Positions 17,756-31,276 of a DNA stretch of 64,000 bases are shown in pieces. The position numbers and the translations under genes are program-made. The DNA is from Liolophura sinensis (taxonomy: Eukaryota; Mollusca; Polyplacophora; Chitonida; Chitonidae): assembly GCF_032854445.1 (NCBI RefSeq), contig NC_088299.1, positions 8,222,324-8,286,323 on the forward strand, read 5' to 3'. How positions within the stretch are numbered: position 1 is the first letter of the stretch; each line of letters opens with the position of its first letter. The notes under the pieces are model-generated. The model was not told the origin of the DNA, did not search any database, and was given only the letters and a program-made list of their open reading frames with translations.

Positions 17756-20700
17756 ATGGAGAATATTCGGAGACATTTTCCTTTCACTGGGCAAACCAAC
17801 AAAGGTCTTGCCAGTGCGGAGCGTTCATCTGTGTTTCATGTGGAGATGAAGCAAGAGGCAGACCGTTCTTGTGCCCCGGATGGTATCAGGTCAGAGGTCA
17901 CCAACCAGCCAGCCAATCAGGGATCAGCAGAATCTGTACAGCAGCTTCTAGCCGGCTTTGTGCAATGCCTGTCCAAGTACCACAGTTCAGGCACCCAGTT
18001 ACGACAGGAATTGGGACAAACCCTAAAGGGCACCCTATATCAACCCTTGGGGGCTATGTGTACTACTAAGTTGCCCCACAATATTTTTGACCGAAGAGCA
18101 GACTTCCTTCAATTGGCCAATGACATTCATGCACTGCTCACGGGACTGCAGGAGAATCCCCCCAAAACAGAGACCAGCCAACAGGTGAGTACAAAAATGG
18201 CTTGCACAGGTTACTGAAAGGGTTTAAAGGATATATACAAAAAGGTACTATACTGCGAAGAGGAGGGTGTTAAGGAAAATGAAGAAAGATATGCCAAAAA
18301 ACAAAACAAAAATAATGTGATTAAATTTTTTTTTCATTTTTGAGACATATTGTGTATTTTATAATAATCCTGCTATTTTATGCATATTTTCTTTCGGGAA
18401 TATTCAGAAATGATGTCGTGGATGAACATACTGGGAACATGGGACTTGCGCCCTCAATTCTGGCTGTACTACCTGCTGTCCTCCACTCTACAAAGTCGTT
18501 TTCACAGCCACCGTCACCATATTATGACATTAATATCTCATGGTTTTTGGACTCTTAACACACAGACTGCTAGAAGAGAGCATTCGTGATGCATTTAAAT
18601 GTATAGAGCTTTGAAGACATTTGACAAATAGACCTTGAAACTTTTTCAGTATGGTATGCAGTTTTTTTCCACTTATAAACCTGACTCCCAGCAAAGTGAA
18701 ACATTCTTGAGTATGAAGGGGGAAAATGTCAATCACATAATTAACTATACATAAACAACCCATTTAACCATATATAGATAACCTATTTAACCTTTCCAGG
18801 GGTTGGGAAAAATTGAAAGTGGAGCTGATGTGGATGTCATGTACATTTGAAAAGCTGTAGAAATGACTATTTTGGACACCATTTTTTTCATCCCTTTTCA
18901 AGGGTGATACATGTACTGATGTCGAGTGAGTGAGTGCTTGGGGTTTAACGTCGTACCGATGTCAAATGAACTAGAATAATGAACTTGAATAATGAACTTG
19001 GATTTTAGAGTTTGGGGAAAAAAAATTGAAGAGCTACATGTATAAAACCCAAAAGTACATAATCCAAGTCTGTAAATACATAGCAGGACAAGGACAGTGC
19101 CCTGCACCAAATAGCATTTTGACATAGGTCAGAGAACCAAACAGCCTTATAAATAACATGATTTTTATAACGCTCTTAATATTGTGAATAGCTGGAAGAC
19201 CTGCCATTATGTCCTTCACCATCTTAAAAACTTATTTCTGGGCTTGTTAATCTGCAGGTGTATGATACGTACTTTATACAGACTGACAGCACATGAAGAG
19301 AATACAAAGCTCTGCATACGTGTACGTGTACATAAACAATTCCAGACATTATTGGGTATCATTTGTCTATATTTATGTATGGCCACAGACCCCCATTAAT
19401 TTTCCATAAGCGACAGTCTTAACGTGTAACTCAGCCCCAAACATTCCGGTGCCAATAAGCTTTGGTCCATACCTGACCGAGCCTGTGAGAAAGAAGCCAT
19501 TAAAATCTTGACATAGGTTGACTGTCAAAATCTGGACCTTTCTATGCCGGCAGCTGGCAGGGGTGCCTAGGAATGCCAGGAGAGGTCACTGGCAACCTCA
19601 TCACCACCTATCTCCTTGTGTCCTCTCGCCCAGAATTTCAAACTTTCATCATTAAAACTCATACCTGCCCAAAGCTTAGACAATTTCCAGCATTTTGATA
19701 CCAAGCATGCACCTGTACACCAAAAACGGCATGCTGGCATCAAAAAAAGATTTTACACCCTAAAATACACAGAATTACATATGGAAGTTGTAATGGGGGT
19801 CTGTGTCCATGTGTTTTTCCTCATAAATGATCTGTAATGTTCTTGCCTTTGCAGTGACTGTGATAAATCTTATACAGGCTTTCATACATACTCGTGTAAA
19901 TGCATTAGCTCATGTTGCTGCAGAAAGCTGTACATATGCATCTGTGACGACACTAGCTATTATTAGTTACCATTTTGTCCAGATATGCTTAATTGACCTG
20001 GTCAGTCTTTTCTGTGTGATGTACAGACCTGTGTACATGTATTTTATACATTAGCTCATGAAGCAACAGAAATCTCAGCCTCTGCATCTACATGTAGATA
20101 TACAATCATGACAACACCAGACATTATTGGTTATCATTTTGTCTGTATGTATGTTTTCCACGTAATTGACATTGCTTTGGATACATAGAGATTATCAGGA
20201 CAGTCCATGATCCACGATCATGTATGAGCTAGTCTAAGAATTGTCTGAGGTTGGCCTGTTGTATCAGCGTGACCTTGTAATTTAGGTTGTTTAGGGGACA
20301 AAGTTAGGAATTTTCACCAAAAGGGTCAGTCATATAATCATTGAGTTCTAATAGATGCTGGGACGTCATGGTGTTAACCATGCTTGATTTGTAGAACAAG
20401 TTAATTTGGGAGGCGCGATCAAAGTTTGGGCAGTTTTGGACTCGAAAGTTAGATAATTTCCGCCCAGGCTGTAGGGAACATGCTTGTCGTTTCTTTGCGT
20501 GCTACAATTAAAATGAAGACCATTCAATGTGTTTTCTTTACAATTTAATGTTGTTGTTGTACATATAGTTACCTCACCATAATGTCCGATGTTAGTTCAG
20601 GGCTTTCCCTGGTAAAGTGCGCTTTGAATGTAAACATTGAAAGTAGTTTCTGTTTTCAGAGGATACATATATACGGACCATCATTCACGGACAGTATAGG

Positions 20701-23700
20701 CTGCTACTCTATGAGTTGGGTAACAGTTGGGTGATAAAATACATTAGAATAAGAGCTGTTTTCAGCTAGCCTGATTTCAAAATGGCCTATACTATATACA
20801 CATACATGTACTTCACAAGCAGCTGCCAGTATATTTATAGTATGGCTTACAATGCTGGCACATAATTTACATGTAAGGCTTTCATGTTAGATTGTATCGA
20901 TACTGTAATATTGTACACCCAGACAGAGAATAATCTACATGCATGTAGAGTAGACCATTCCGCCCACATCATTATCAATAAAATTGATTTTACCTCATGT
21001 TCTTAATATAGCAATCTAGTATAAACAGCTGTACTCCTTTAGCACACTTTTGATGCATACATAAATTCTGATTCAGATTTGTTTTCTTGAAAAGATAGGT
21101 TTTCAGAATGAAACTCATTTACCTGTAGTATTAGCATTCGGTAACACCTTTAGGAGCTACATGTACTTTGTGCTGTAACAGTCCATTATAACATTTGATA
21201 TACACATATACATATAATACCAGTACATCATGTACAGTTTTAGTTTAAATTTCACTCCGCCAGACATGGGAAAAATACCTGTCAATATCTGAGTTGCTGA
21301 GTAATGGAAATAAGAAAATGTCTTTACCTTGGTATTTTTGTATTATTCATATTCACATACACTCCAGCACTTGAGATGTACATACATGTGTGCTGGAACC
21401 CAGCTCCCACTGCCATGACTGAATGGGTCAACCAGTAGAATGTATACTTGGACATGGTTTTGTCCTGGGCTGACTTTATTCAGAGCTTTGGTGTCTCTAT
21501 TCAGTTTCCTAAACCTTTATTAATCAGACTGCCTTTATACATTTATCAGCAGGTAGGTTCAATATTTTGTAATGTTTGGTATTACGAAATAATGATAGAT
21601 GTGTTTTAGATCACATTTATGTGTATATGGATGATATAATCTTAGATGTCTTAAGTTGACCTGAAATTTCGCCCATGACTGTGAAGACATTTTGACTAAT
21701 TCTGAAAGTTCTGTTGATCTTAGAAAGGTGCTTTGAGGTTTGTTTGGAAGGTAGGATGATAGTCTACTGGGAAAATGTAAATAATTTGACTTTTATTTAC
21801 CTCTAAAATGCACCCATTTGGGTGATATTTTATGTCATTTACTTCAATAATTTTTTTTTTTTTTATTTCTGTACATGTATTTTGAAATTGTATTTAGCAA
21901 ACGTACTCTGGACACAATCTTCTATTTCTTTTTGTCTGGTTGTTTTTCAGGCTGTGCTCAAGTGCATGTTGTTGCTGTTAAAACTCGAGTCTCAGTACCA
22001 TGAAATGTGTCTACAGGAAATGCAGACGACTTTACGAGAACTTGCTCAGTCATGCGCCAGTCATAGTTGCCATGACGTCCTCCAGTTAATGGCTAGTCTA
22101 GGATTGGCCAGTCAGGGATCTCCTAACAGAAGCCTTGGGAAATCTGTTGGCCAGTATTCAGCCTTGAGTGATAAAGGCACACCCCATACTCAAGGTAGCC
22201 ATGACGACTTGCTGTCAATCAAAGAAAATGGAAGCATAGAACTGGAAGAAACTGCCAAATTACCGGCTAAACAGGGCTCAAAGTCTTCAATATTCTCTTT
22301 GTTTGGTCGCAAAAATTCACCAGAGGATGTGAAGAACAATGGAAGCTCATTTTATGTTGACATAAAGTCTGACAAACAGCCTGTGAACTCTAAATCTTGT
22401 GGCCTGTCAAACATGTCAAACCAGCAGCTACATGTGGACACAGGAAGTGTGCTGTCACTATCTGTGACTCCACCCCCGAGTGATGGCAGTACCAAAACTT
22501 CTCTGACCTCTGACAGACTTGGCATTATTGGAAGCAAGAGCAAAGGTAGGCAACTCTTGTGCTTTCAGCAGGGGTGAGACTTTTCAGCTGATAACAGCTG
22601 ATTTCAGCTGATTTTAAAGTGCTCTCTCAGTCCCAAGAGCTGCCAGGCGGAAATATTAAACTGATATGAAGGGTACCCTATGCAGTATAGCTAGCACCAG
22701 GGTTCAAAATATTTACAATAGAAAATGCTATTTATAACCCCTATCAGTGAAGAGCCCTTAAAAGCAAAAGCTTCTTCAGTTTCTGTAAAGTTTTCCTGAT
22801 GTTACGGGATAATATTCCTTATGTGACAATGAATCAGGCTGATATGGCGTCGAGTATTAAAGGCAGTTATGCTGGAATGACATCATGAGCATTGGAAAGA
22901 ACATCATTTGTTGGTGTAGGTCAGTGATGGGCGACGTCAAGTGTTCTTGCATGACGTCACACGAGGCAAAATGGGAATCGACAGAAAACTTTTGTTTCCG
23001 TATTATCCTTCCGAACTATAACATCGGTTCTTATACAGTCCCTTTTTTGTTGTTGTTGTTACAAATTAAGAAAGTTATTCCTACAATCTGGATCCTTATC
23101 ATTTAACCTTGCTTTTAGGACAGACATGTCTTAACACTAGAGTAGCTCTTTAAGGGAAATCAAGTATTATATTTTTGGGGTCAGCTAGGAGAAGAAATTT
23201 CTCACTGAATCAAATGTTTAAATTGCTGGCTTTCAATCCTTAACCAATGAGATTGCATGTTTGATCCAGCTCAGTCACATATACCTGATCGATACCAATC
23301 AAATACATGTGAGTGTTAAAATAAAGTAAATAACATTTGGGTGCCATGCTCTTGTATATTTCAGCCTCACGGAACAGTCAGCTTGCATCTGAGGAAGAGC
23401 TAGACAGTGTTATTAATCTGTTATCTGGCTGTGGGGCCAGCAACAGTAGTAACAGTAGCAGTCGGGCCTCGCCACAAATGCAAAGTATACCCGAGAACAA
23501 AGTGGCATCCCCGAGGCTTGAACTGCCGCGGGACCACCTCCCGCACCATCACCACACAACGCCCAGGGGCCTCTCCCCGACCCCTGCCAGCACAAACTCC
23601 TCAGGGGTTGGGCCTGTCGTCACCCACATTCCCATCACCGTGACACGAGAACCTGACAGCCTTAAACCTCCGCCTCGCACCCAGCACCATAGACGCTCCG

Positions 23701-26464
23701 AGGGGTCCATAGACTTCACCAACAGCGACTTCTATGGCCGGAATACCTGGCCACATCAGCACCGCACCAGTCTTCCAAATGGACCCCCTGGTGCCCCCCA
23801 GGGACTTTATGACCCTCTGTCTCAGGAACAGCAGTCCTTTGCTCGTCGCTACTCTTCCGATCTGCAGGCCAGACCACGCGGTTACTGCGGTAACCATTTG
23901 TTGTCCTACCCTCAGTGGACGTTTCCCGAGTCTAAGTTCCAGACATGGCAGACGTTGTCGAGTCATACCAGTTCTCAGGCCAGTGGACTGGCTACAGCTG
24001 GGTAAGTTAGCTAAAGCAACCCTACATTAAGGTCAAGAACTGCATTGTAGCCATGATTGTAACTCATAGATCAAGGTTATAAAGCAAGTCACTTTTTTGG
24101 TATAAAATAGAAAATGTCACGCAAAAGCTGATGCAAATTTTTAAAAAAAAAAAAAACAGGCTTGGTGTAGACGTATTTTGTTTGTTAATCAGTGAAGTGA
24201 CCTTGCTTGAACCTTTGATGTTTTGTTTGGTCAGATCTGACACGATGACCAGTAGCTGGTCTGGCTTCCAAGACTCCAGTGACCTCAGTGATGATTCGTC
24301 TAGCGGAGAACAGTTCTTTGCGGTCGGATTGGACCTGGTCAACGCATTAGACTCAAAGTGAGCATACGTTCTACATGTCTTTTTTTTTTGGAGGGGGGGG
24401 GGGGTCCCCACAGTAGATAATGATTTTGTGATTATTGGCACAAATATATCATATTTTTCATGTATGTTGTAACTCTTGGGTATGGTATTAAATATTGAAA
24501 TTTCATGATTGAAATATACTGCCTTTCAGTAGATATCAGACTCATACCTGTACTAATCTACTTATATTGTTAAAGTGATTCTGAAGTTTGAAACAGTTAT
24601 AAAATGACACACTTTATCAATTTTACAAGCATTATTGCCAATTTTGTGAAAATGAAATGCTATTCTAAAATGATAACAAGAACTCAGGAGGATCAGAGCT
24701 GATAAATTTTTTGACAAAAATATCTGGTATAGCCTCATTAAACTTTTGTTCTGTGATACAATAATGTTCAAGATATACAAATCAAGTATTAAATTTTAAC
24801 ACTCAACGATTAATGTGTTGAAGTTTATACTGCATGTATGTCAGCACAGTGCAATGACCCAGGAGCCTTCCACAGAGCGGTCGCTGTGAGTTCAAGTCCA
24901 GTTCATGCTGGCTCTGCTTGGTTCCTCTCACCATAATGCTGGCCGCCATTGTATAAGTGAAATATTCTTGAGTATGGCGTAAAACACCAATCAGATAAAT
25001 AAATAGATTTATACTGCATGTATTACGTTTCCAACTCTTTCTCTGACAGAAATGATAGCAGTGATGAAGAGCTTGAACAAAGAGCTTTTCTCCGGGATGC
25101 CAAAGAACAAAGACCTAGAAGTCTGGAAAATCTTCTGGTAAGTATGTACACACACATTTATAGGCTCCAGAGGGTTTCCGTGTGATTCTGTATATTCCTC
25201 TGTCACACTCAAGTTACATAGATGACAGTGTCTTTGTGACATATTGTATCAAAACAAGTGTGCAGTGAGCTCTTACTGGCTTCCTCTCTGACTGTCTGTG
25301 GGAAGGTTTGTCAGCAACTTGCAGATGGCCGAGGGTTTCCCACCATAATGCTGGCCGCCGTCATATAAGTGAAATGTTCTTGAGAATGGCGTAAAACACC
25401 AATCAGATAAATAAATCAATCAATCAAAACAAGCAGTTGTGTGAGTGGACAGTAGATAAGGGGAGATGTAAGGGAAGGGAGGAGATGGTCTTTGGTGATT
25501 GAGTGCATGTCTGTCTGTTTGTCCATCGATAGAAAAAATTGCCCTATACACAAATTTTTGTGTTTGTTTTGTTAATAATTTGTGCATAATAATTGCAGAA
25601 TTTCGTGCTTTATTGTTGGATTTAATTGGCTGTCTTAACAGTGGTAAGTTTTATGAAGTAGCAGGAAAAAAAGACCTGTTAAGTGTTACTTCCTGGATGT
25701 TTGGGGCTGTTTCTGCTCATGGCCGTCTGTGATTTACATCATTGTGATCGATGAAACGGATTAAGTGCTGTTTCAACTTGATGTCAGTTGCTGAGAGTTA
25801 ACTTCGTTGAAACTGCTTTCAGTTGTGTTTTTCTTCATTTCCTTTATCGCATGGCAGGACGTGAAATCCAACTACACCTGGCCTCCCAAGCAGCCCTGGG
25901 CAAGGTCTGCACTGGTGATCAGTGAGGCCATGGAGGCGTCTGTCCACGACAATGCTCACCGCCCTCTGCAGATGCAGTGGAGTGATCCCATGTCCAGTCG
26001 CAATGTCTGGGGTGCAGCAGGTAAGGGAGCTAACTCCAAGCGGACTTTTATCTCTCCACGTACAAAGCTTACTAATTTGTACTTTAAGGGAGATAACTTG
26101 TAGAAAACTCAAATTTGGCTTAGGTTATGTTCATGTCAGATGCAGCCCCCTAGTTGGCCACTTGTATGTAGTACAAATCTTTGTGTTTGCCCTAAAACTT
26201 CATCCCAATATGTATATTTCATAGGGAAATAAATTTTGCTGCTTACAGTTTCCAAGTTGTTTGCCTTCCAACCTTCCAAACAAACTTCAAAAACACCTTT
26301 CTAAGACCAGTAGAGCTCTCAGATTGGGATTAAGACTTAATCATGGGTAAAATTTTAGGTCAAGTACAGGTCAACAATTTATTGTAGCTTAATATCAATG
26401 ATTGTAAAATACGTTAACATGATTATTATGAGAAGTTTTATTTGACATTTCAGGAATCTTGTGA
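17756..26464 (+). CDS. GARRE1: GARRE1/KIAA0355-like Rac effector homologue
   Basis: Exons are 17756-18184, 21951-22545, 23365-24001, 24235-24357, 25050-25137, 25858-26020 and 26454-26464. All have AG/GT borders and the phases match, giving about 681 residues. From memory of the vertebrate protein, a cytoplasmic granule-associated effector of Rac/RhoG, these segments correspond: an N-terminal helical part (QQLLAGFVQCLSKYHSSG to KLESQYHEMCLQEMQTTLRE, residues about 45-175), an acidic SEEELDSVINLLSG, NTWPHQ, SSWSGFQDSSDLSDDSSSGE, TWPPKQPW and MQWSDPMSSRNVWGAAG near the end. Most of the rest is low-complexity Ser/Pro/His/Gln. It is clearly shorter than the vertebrate form (about 1,070 residues): the middle region is absent and the C-terminus stops three residues after the last coding splice. 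The start is the first ATG of the conserved frame, in a plausible context. The family call rests on motif order. Confidence 0.82.
18926..18960 (+). repeat. Short fragment of another dispersed repeat
   Basis: The segment 'gtgcttggggtttaacgtcg' has a reverse-complement partner at 53852-53875. The rest of the element is missing here. Confidence 0.4.
21657..21843. repeat. Repeat family A, copy 2 (reverse), in a GARRE1 intron
   Basis: It starts 'gacctgaaatttcgcccatg' and ends 'tgatattttatgtcattt'; these two ends are inverted versions of each other. The core reads 'ggtttgtttggaaggtagga'. It lies about 110 bases before the exon at 21951. Confidence 0.65.
24517..24750. repeat. Repeat family B, copy 2, in a GARRE1 intron
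   Basis: It starts 'gcctttcagtagatatcaga' and ends 'tatagcctcattaaactttt'. Colinear with 5657-5880. Confidence 0.55.
24842..25003 (+). mobile_element. SINE with internal deletion, in a GARRE1 intron
   Basis: It carries the head end ('tgacccaggagccttccac'), the B box GAGTTCAAGTCC, a central deletion and the ACACCAATCAGATAAATAAA tail. It ends only 47 bases before the exon at 25050, so it sits in the branch-point to acceptor neighbourhood. Confidence 0.88.
25264..25428 (+). mobile_element. 5'-truncated SINE in a GARRE1 intron
   Basis: Central and tail parts are present, including 'ataatgctggccgccgtcat' and ACACCAATCAGATAAATAAA. The 'ATAA' version of the tail is shared with the copy at 24842. 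Confidence 0.88.
26200..26366. repeat. Repeat family A, copy 3
   Basis: It holds 'ccttccaaacaaacttcaaa', 'acacctttctaagaccag' and the terminal 'tcatgggtaaaattttaggt'. It lies between the last two GARRE1-like exons. Confidence 0.55.
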
Positions 26465-27284
26465 GATCGCACAGGTTGAGACAAGACAGGGATGGGGGCT
26501 CTCACGGCTAAAAGGCGGGATTTGACAGCAGCTGCTAATGACACTGCTGAGCCAACAGACCCGGCTATGCGAGATGTTTATTCAGTCTAGCTAGTACTGT
26601 AAAATCTCGCCTATTAGCTGCGTGCATTTGCGAGAGCCTCCACCTTGTCGGGTCCATATCTGCTTGAACTCGCAGGACTCTTGAAATGCTGACTCGACTT
26701 TTTATGATTACCGGAAAGCAAAAAAATGAAATTGCTGGATAAATTTACAGGCCTGGGACCCCAGCTTCAACACCGAGCGATGCACGATTTTGGACCTCTG
26801 CCTCACTGACAACAGGAAGACGTTGGAAACACTGTTACTAATATAAAATGCTCTTGGAAGGACTAAGGGTCATGCTTTGGTTATCTTCCCATCCTGTGCT
26901 ATGAAGTGACTGCTGACCTCAGGTTATCCCCCTTTATGGTGCTCTTTTCTCTGAGAACAAAATATGTCATTTTATGAGTTTAACTCCAAATGATAAGTTG
27001 ACTTATGATAACCTTTCACTGTAATTTTATTGTTTTAGTACTGCTGGATGAGAGAACATTTTAAGACATAATTAACAATCATGGGGCATTGATATTACTT
27101 CATCTACTTCCAGGTACATTTGCTGGAATGATGTAGATCTCTGATTTTGGTGCATAATTTACAGTAGACTAGTGATTATCAGGCTGTTTTCATCACATTT
27201 CATTGGCTCTAAGCTTACTATACACAAGGATATGAATTGGATAGCTTGCTTTGATAAACCACTTCCATATTAAAGCTTCATTTA

Positions 27285-27395
27285 TTGACAGCCGTCTTCA
27301 CATATTGCCAGAGCCAAACATGGTAAAGGCTAGTCTCACTACAACATGGCTGAAATATTGCCGATATGGCGTTAACCCGCATTCATTCATTTATT
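27285..27395 (+). repeat. Tail fragment of another possible SINE
   Basis: 'ctgaaatattgccgatatgg' followed by 'cgttaacccgcattcattca' resembles the 3' part of a SINE type I know from mollusc sequences. There is only one copy here, so this rests on memory alone. Confidence 0.3.
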
Positions 27396-27490
27396 CATTG
27401 GCCATAGCTCCTCAAAGAAGCTGACACCAGATTTAGCAGTGTACTACTGTGATTTTTTAATGAAACTTTTCACTTCCACGTAATTCTGCC

Positions 27491-27690
27491 ACATTGAAAC
27501 AGTGTTATATTCCCAGGCCCCCGTGGCCAAATCCAGAAATAGTGGCCACGAGTGATGATGAAACAGAAATAACATTAAAACAGTGTAATTTTCCCAGGCC
27601 CCCATGGCCAAATCCAGAAATAGTGGCCACACGTGATGATGAAACAGAAATAACATTGAAACAGTGTAATTTTCCTAGGCCCCCGTGGCC
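27491..27690. repeat. 81-bp minisatellite containing a SINE head
   Basis: Units start 'acattgaaacagtg' or 'acattaaaacagtg' at 27491, 27572 and 27653. Each contains 'ggcccccgtggccaaat', the 5' end of the SINE at 27677. The third unit runs into that SINE rather than completing. Confidence 0.85.
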
Positions 27691-27846
27691 AAATGGTTAG
27701 CGTGTTAGGGCAGCACAGTGACGCAGGAACCTCTCACAAATGGGGTCAATCTGCGGATGGATTTGGGATTTCCCACAGGTTCCTGGCCGCCATCTTATAT
27801 GTGAAATAATCTTGGGTATGGCATAAAGAACCAGTCAAATAAATGA
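27677..27846 (+). mobile_element. SINE with internal deletions
   Basis: It begins GGCCCCCGTGGCCAAATGGT (A-box side), loses the B-box region and part of the centre, and ends near 'ccagtcaaataaatgaa'. The head is shared with the neighbouring 81-bp repeat. Confidence 0.85.
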
Positions 27847-28000
27847 AAGTTAAAGTCTGAGCAGACAAATTCAGGTCAGATTTATGAGTGCATGCTGTTG
27901 TCAAGAAAGGAATATTGAACTTTATGATAAAATAAAGAAATGATTGTCTGTACATATCGTACAGTAGCTTGCTAAATAAAAAATAAGGGCTTAAGCTCTG

Positions 28001-28250
28001 GATACACATTGCTTTCTTCACCAATTCATATTTCTGTGTCTGTTCTCTGAGACATATTGCTTTCTTCCTCAATTCATATCCCTATGTGTGTTTTCTGAGA
28101 CATATTGCTTTTTTCCCCAATTCATATCCCTGTGTGTGTTTTCTGAGACATATTGCTTTCTTCCCCAATTCGTATCCCTGTGTATGTTTTCTGAGACATA
28201 TTGCTTGCTTCCCCAATTTGTATCCGTGTGTGTATTTCCCCAGAGAGCAG
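28001..28250. repeat. 48-bp minisatellite, about five units
   Basis: 'gagacatattgct' recurs at 28049, 28097, 28145 and 28193, with partial units either side. Because 48 is divisible by three, long repetitive frames appear on both strands. They have no other sign of coding. Confidence 0.92.
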
Positions 28251-29489
28251 GAATATTGCCCGTCATTTTCATCATTCATCTGTTATTGTTTAAACCTTTT
28301 TTTTTTTAATTCACAGTATTAATTTATGTACATACATGTCAGTTAGTTTGTCTGCTTCAGGAAATTGTCTGAAATCTGATTGAAAAGTTAAACAAAGGTA
28401 TATAAGCATGATTCTGATGTGGTCTTAGCTTGTAATGAGGTAACGGCTGCCATGAAATTTTTTAAGTTTTTGTCTTTTTTTTTTGATATTATATTTGAGT
28501 TCTCTGGTTTACATCAATCAAATCCATTGCAGCAGATTTTGGAGAAGTAAAGCGAACTTTCCTGAATTGTTGAGATAACAGAATACATATATCTGTGTAC
28601 TTGTTTTAGAATTATTTTACAGTATTAACACATTGTTTTTATTTTAGTTTGATGCATATTAACATCATCTCTGTACTTGCATTCTAAATTGGTTGTTTTT
28701 GTTGAAGTTTTTAGAAAAGTTTATTACAGACATGTACATATCCCTAGATTGAAGGCTGCAATCCTTCATATTACCCATGATCCTTTGTAATACTTTTGTG
28801 AACTCACTGTGAGCTTTTGAATATAAGCAGTGGAGATATTGTTGGTTGATAATATTCAATATTTACAAATAATGCAGCATATTAGTTACGGTTCAACCAT
28901 GTATAATTAGGACGGTAGATTCACTGGAACTTGATGTACAAATTTGAAATGTGCTTTGTATTCCAAAAAGTTCAGAAATTCAACATTGTTGAATAAGCTA
29001 TCGGCTGGGTTTAAATTCGTTGGCCAACATTTATTGGAAGTTCACAACTACCAGGGAAAGTGCTGCTCGTGTTTTTTTTTTTTGGGGTTTTTCTTTTTTC
29101 TCTTCAAGTTAATATGAAACAAAAACAGAGTTGATCTCGTGTTTTTTGGCTGGGCCATACTTTACAAGGTAATTATTAGCCAGGGGCTTAATAAGGAATT
29201 GTGTGGTTTAGACACTATTTTTATATCAATGTTGTTGTGGAAATGTCCCCTCTATATAAGTTACATGATTACTAATGTGTACTAGGTGACGAATTCCTGT
29301 AACAACTTTTTTAAGAAATGAACTGCTCACGGCATAATGTCATACTGTCATACTGTGAGTTTGCAGAGAGTTGCAACATGTATACACCTAACTGTAATTG
29401 TTTGAAGATACATCTGGAAAGCAGATGCCACGCTTTGTAATGTCATCATGCTGTGTCATACATTGTGATGTCATAGAACATGTGATGTC

Positions 29490-29665
29490 ATCTCTTTGGA
29501 ATAACATCCTGCATGTACGTGTCAGATGTTATGATGTCACACTATGTGATGTCATACTACATGTATGTGATGTCACACTTTGTGATGTCATATTAAATGT
29601 ATGTGATGTCACACTTTGTGATGTCGTATTACAAGTATGTGATGTCACACTTTGTGATGTTATTT
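29490..29665. repeat. Roughly 36-bp repeat rich in TGATGTCA
   Basis: Three to four units each carry 'tgatgtcacactttgtgatg' and a spacer of the 'tattaaatgtatg' type. The octamer TGATGTCA occurs repeatedly. Confidence 0.85.
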
Positions 29666-31276
29666 CGCTGCATGTATGCCATATACTGACGACAGCCAAT
29701 TCCCCAGAGCCAGTTTTGACGTAACTTAAAATGTAAAATTTGATTTGAACGCTCATTTTTGCACCCCCCGGAGTTCAAAATTGGGAGCACCTAACAAGTG
29801 TTATGTCAAGATAAAAGCGTCACAATTTAATCTTCGAAGACAGTAAAGTACGCAACATATTGAGGTTTGAAATTCTCACCAAGTCTAACAGATTTGTGGA
29901 ATTGAGCCGTGGTGCTTGGATATCGTGTAATGCCATCTTGTTACTTAATAATGAATATCACCACATAGGGTGTCTTGGTGATGTGACTTTGTCAGTGAGC
30001 TGGTGTCATTTTTGTGATGCAGAGTCAGAGGTTTGGAAAACATTTTGTTATGTACCATTTTGTTGATGTTTCCAAAAGTTAATCTGAAACTTCAACATAT
30101 ATGTTATCACATTAGAATATTTTGGTGTCAGTAATAACAAGAAAAGTGTGATGATAATTGTGTTAATTTGATGGAAGTTTGTCAGTGGGAGTTTTAGAAA
30201 GAAAATGGCGAGGCTTTGAGACTCCTAAAAGCTTATAGCTGTTGTACAACTTAAGTTTGTTGAGTACAGCTTAAAGACTTTAATCATGTTTATATTTAAA
30301 TTAGAATGCAATTATCAAAATTAATGTACTTTTTACGACGATGACGAGTCTGTTATATTTCCAATAAATTCATATTCTTTTGGACTGTAAACCAGTTTTA
30401 TCAATGTCACAGGCTTGTCATCGTCAAACAAGTAAAATGGGTCGCTGGCAATGAATCATACATGTAGGACAAAGTTTCTCCATAAAGTGTTTGCATGTAG
30501 GTTAGTGCTCTGTGGCAAAGATTGATCATATTGATCTGTTAGTTTTATTGATTGTAGCACTGGTGTGTTGATGTGGCTTAAATTTCATGACCATGGTGAA
30601 TTGATTTATCTGTCAGTACAGTACTGTCCTTTGGTTTTATGTGCTTTTTTTTTTGTAAAACATCAGTTTAGTGCTTTATTCCCAAACCTGGAAAGGTATT
30701 GTTGCCTTTCTTCCATACCTTGGCAAACATAAATTTGGATTTAGCAGAATGTGTAGAATTGCTGGCAATTTTGTATCATGGGATTTGGTCTGAATATTTT
30801 GGCTTAAAGTTTAAGGGGAACTACTGTTTCTTTTTTTGTTTTTGCGTGTATATTGTTTTCATTCGGGGATGTTGGTTCCATGTTTCCAGATTTTTCTGAA
30901 AATCAACATATATACAAGTGTTGTTGCTGAGCAATAAGTTATGAACAATATTGATGTGTAGAAAAGTCAATAAATTGTCCAGTTTGGCTGAAATTTAGTT
31001 GGTCTTGGCTTCATTTTATTTTTATCCATTTCCTTTTTAAGCACCCATTTCAAACCAATTTTAGCATGATCACAAAGCCTTGAAAAATAGTGAAATTAGA
31101 AAAACATTTCTTGACATTATTTTGTGGACATGGATGACTGTTTCATATATGTGCAGTAGAACTGTCTGCTGTCCTGGGCCAACCAGTGGCCCAAACACTG
31201 ATCATTACATACAGGTAAATAAATGCAACATTCCACGTCAATGCAAAGAAGTACCAACCTCCATAATCATATTCTT

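Noticed and set aside
27444-27700. Repetitive frames with PRPPWPNPEIVA-type repeats
   Set aside because: The 81-bp minisatellite is a multiple of three, which keeps frames open by construction.
28069-28322. Repetitive frames on both strands with 16-residue periodicity
   Set aside because: Product of the 48-bp minisatellite; no signal peptide, splice pattern or neighbouring exon supports them.
29398-29756. Cys/Val/Thr-rich repetitive frames on both strands
   Set aside because: Translations of the TGATGTCA repeat.
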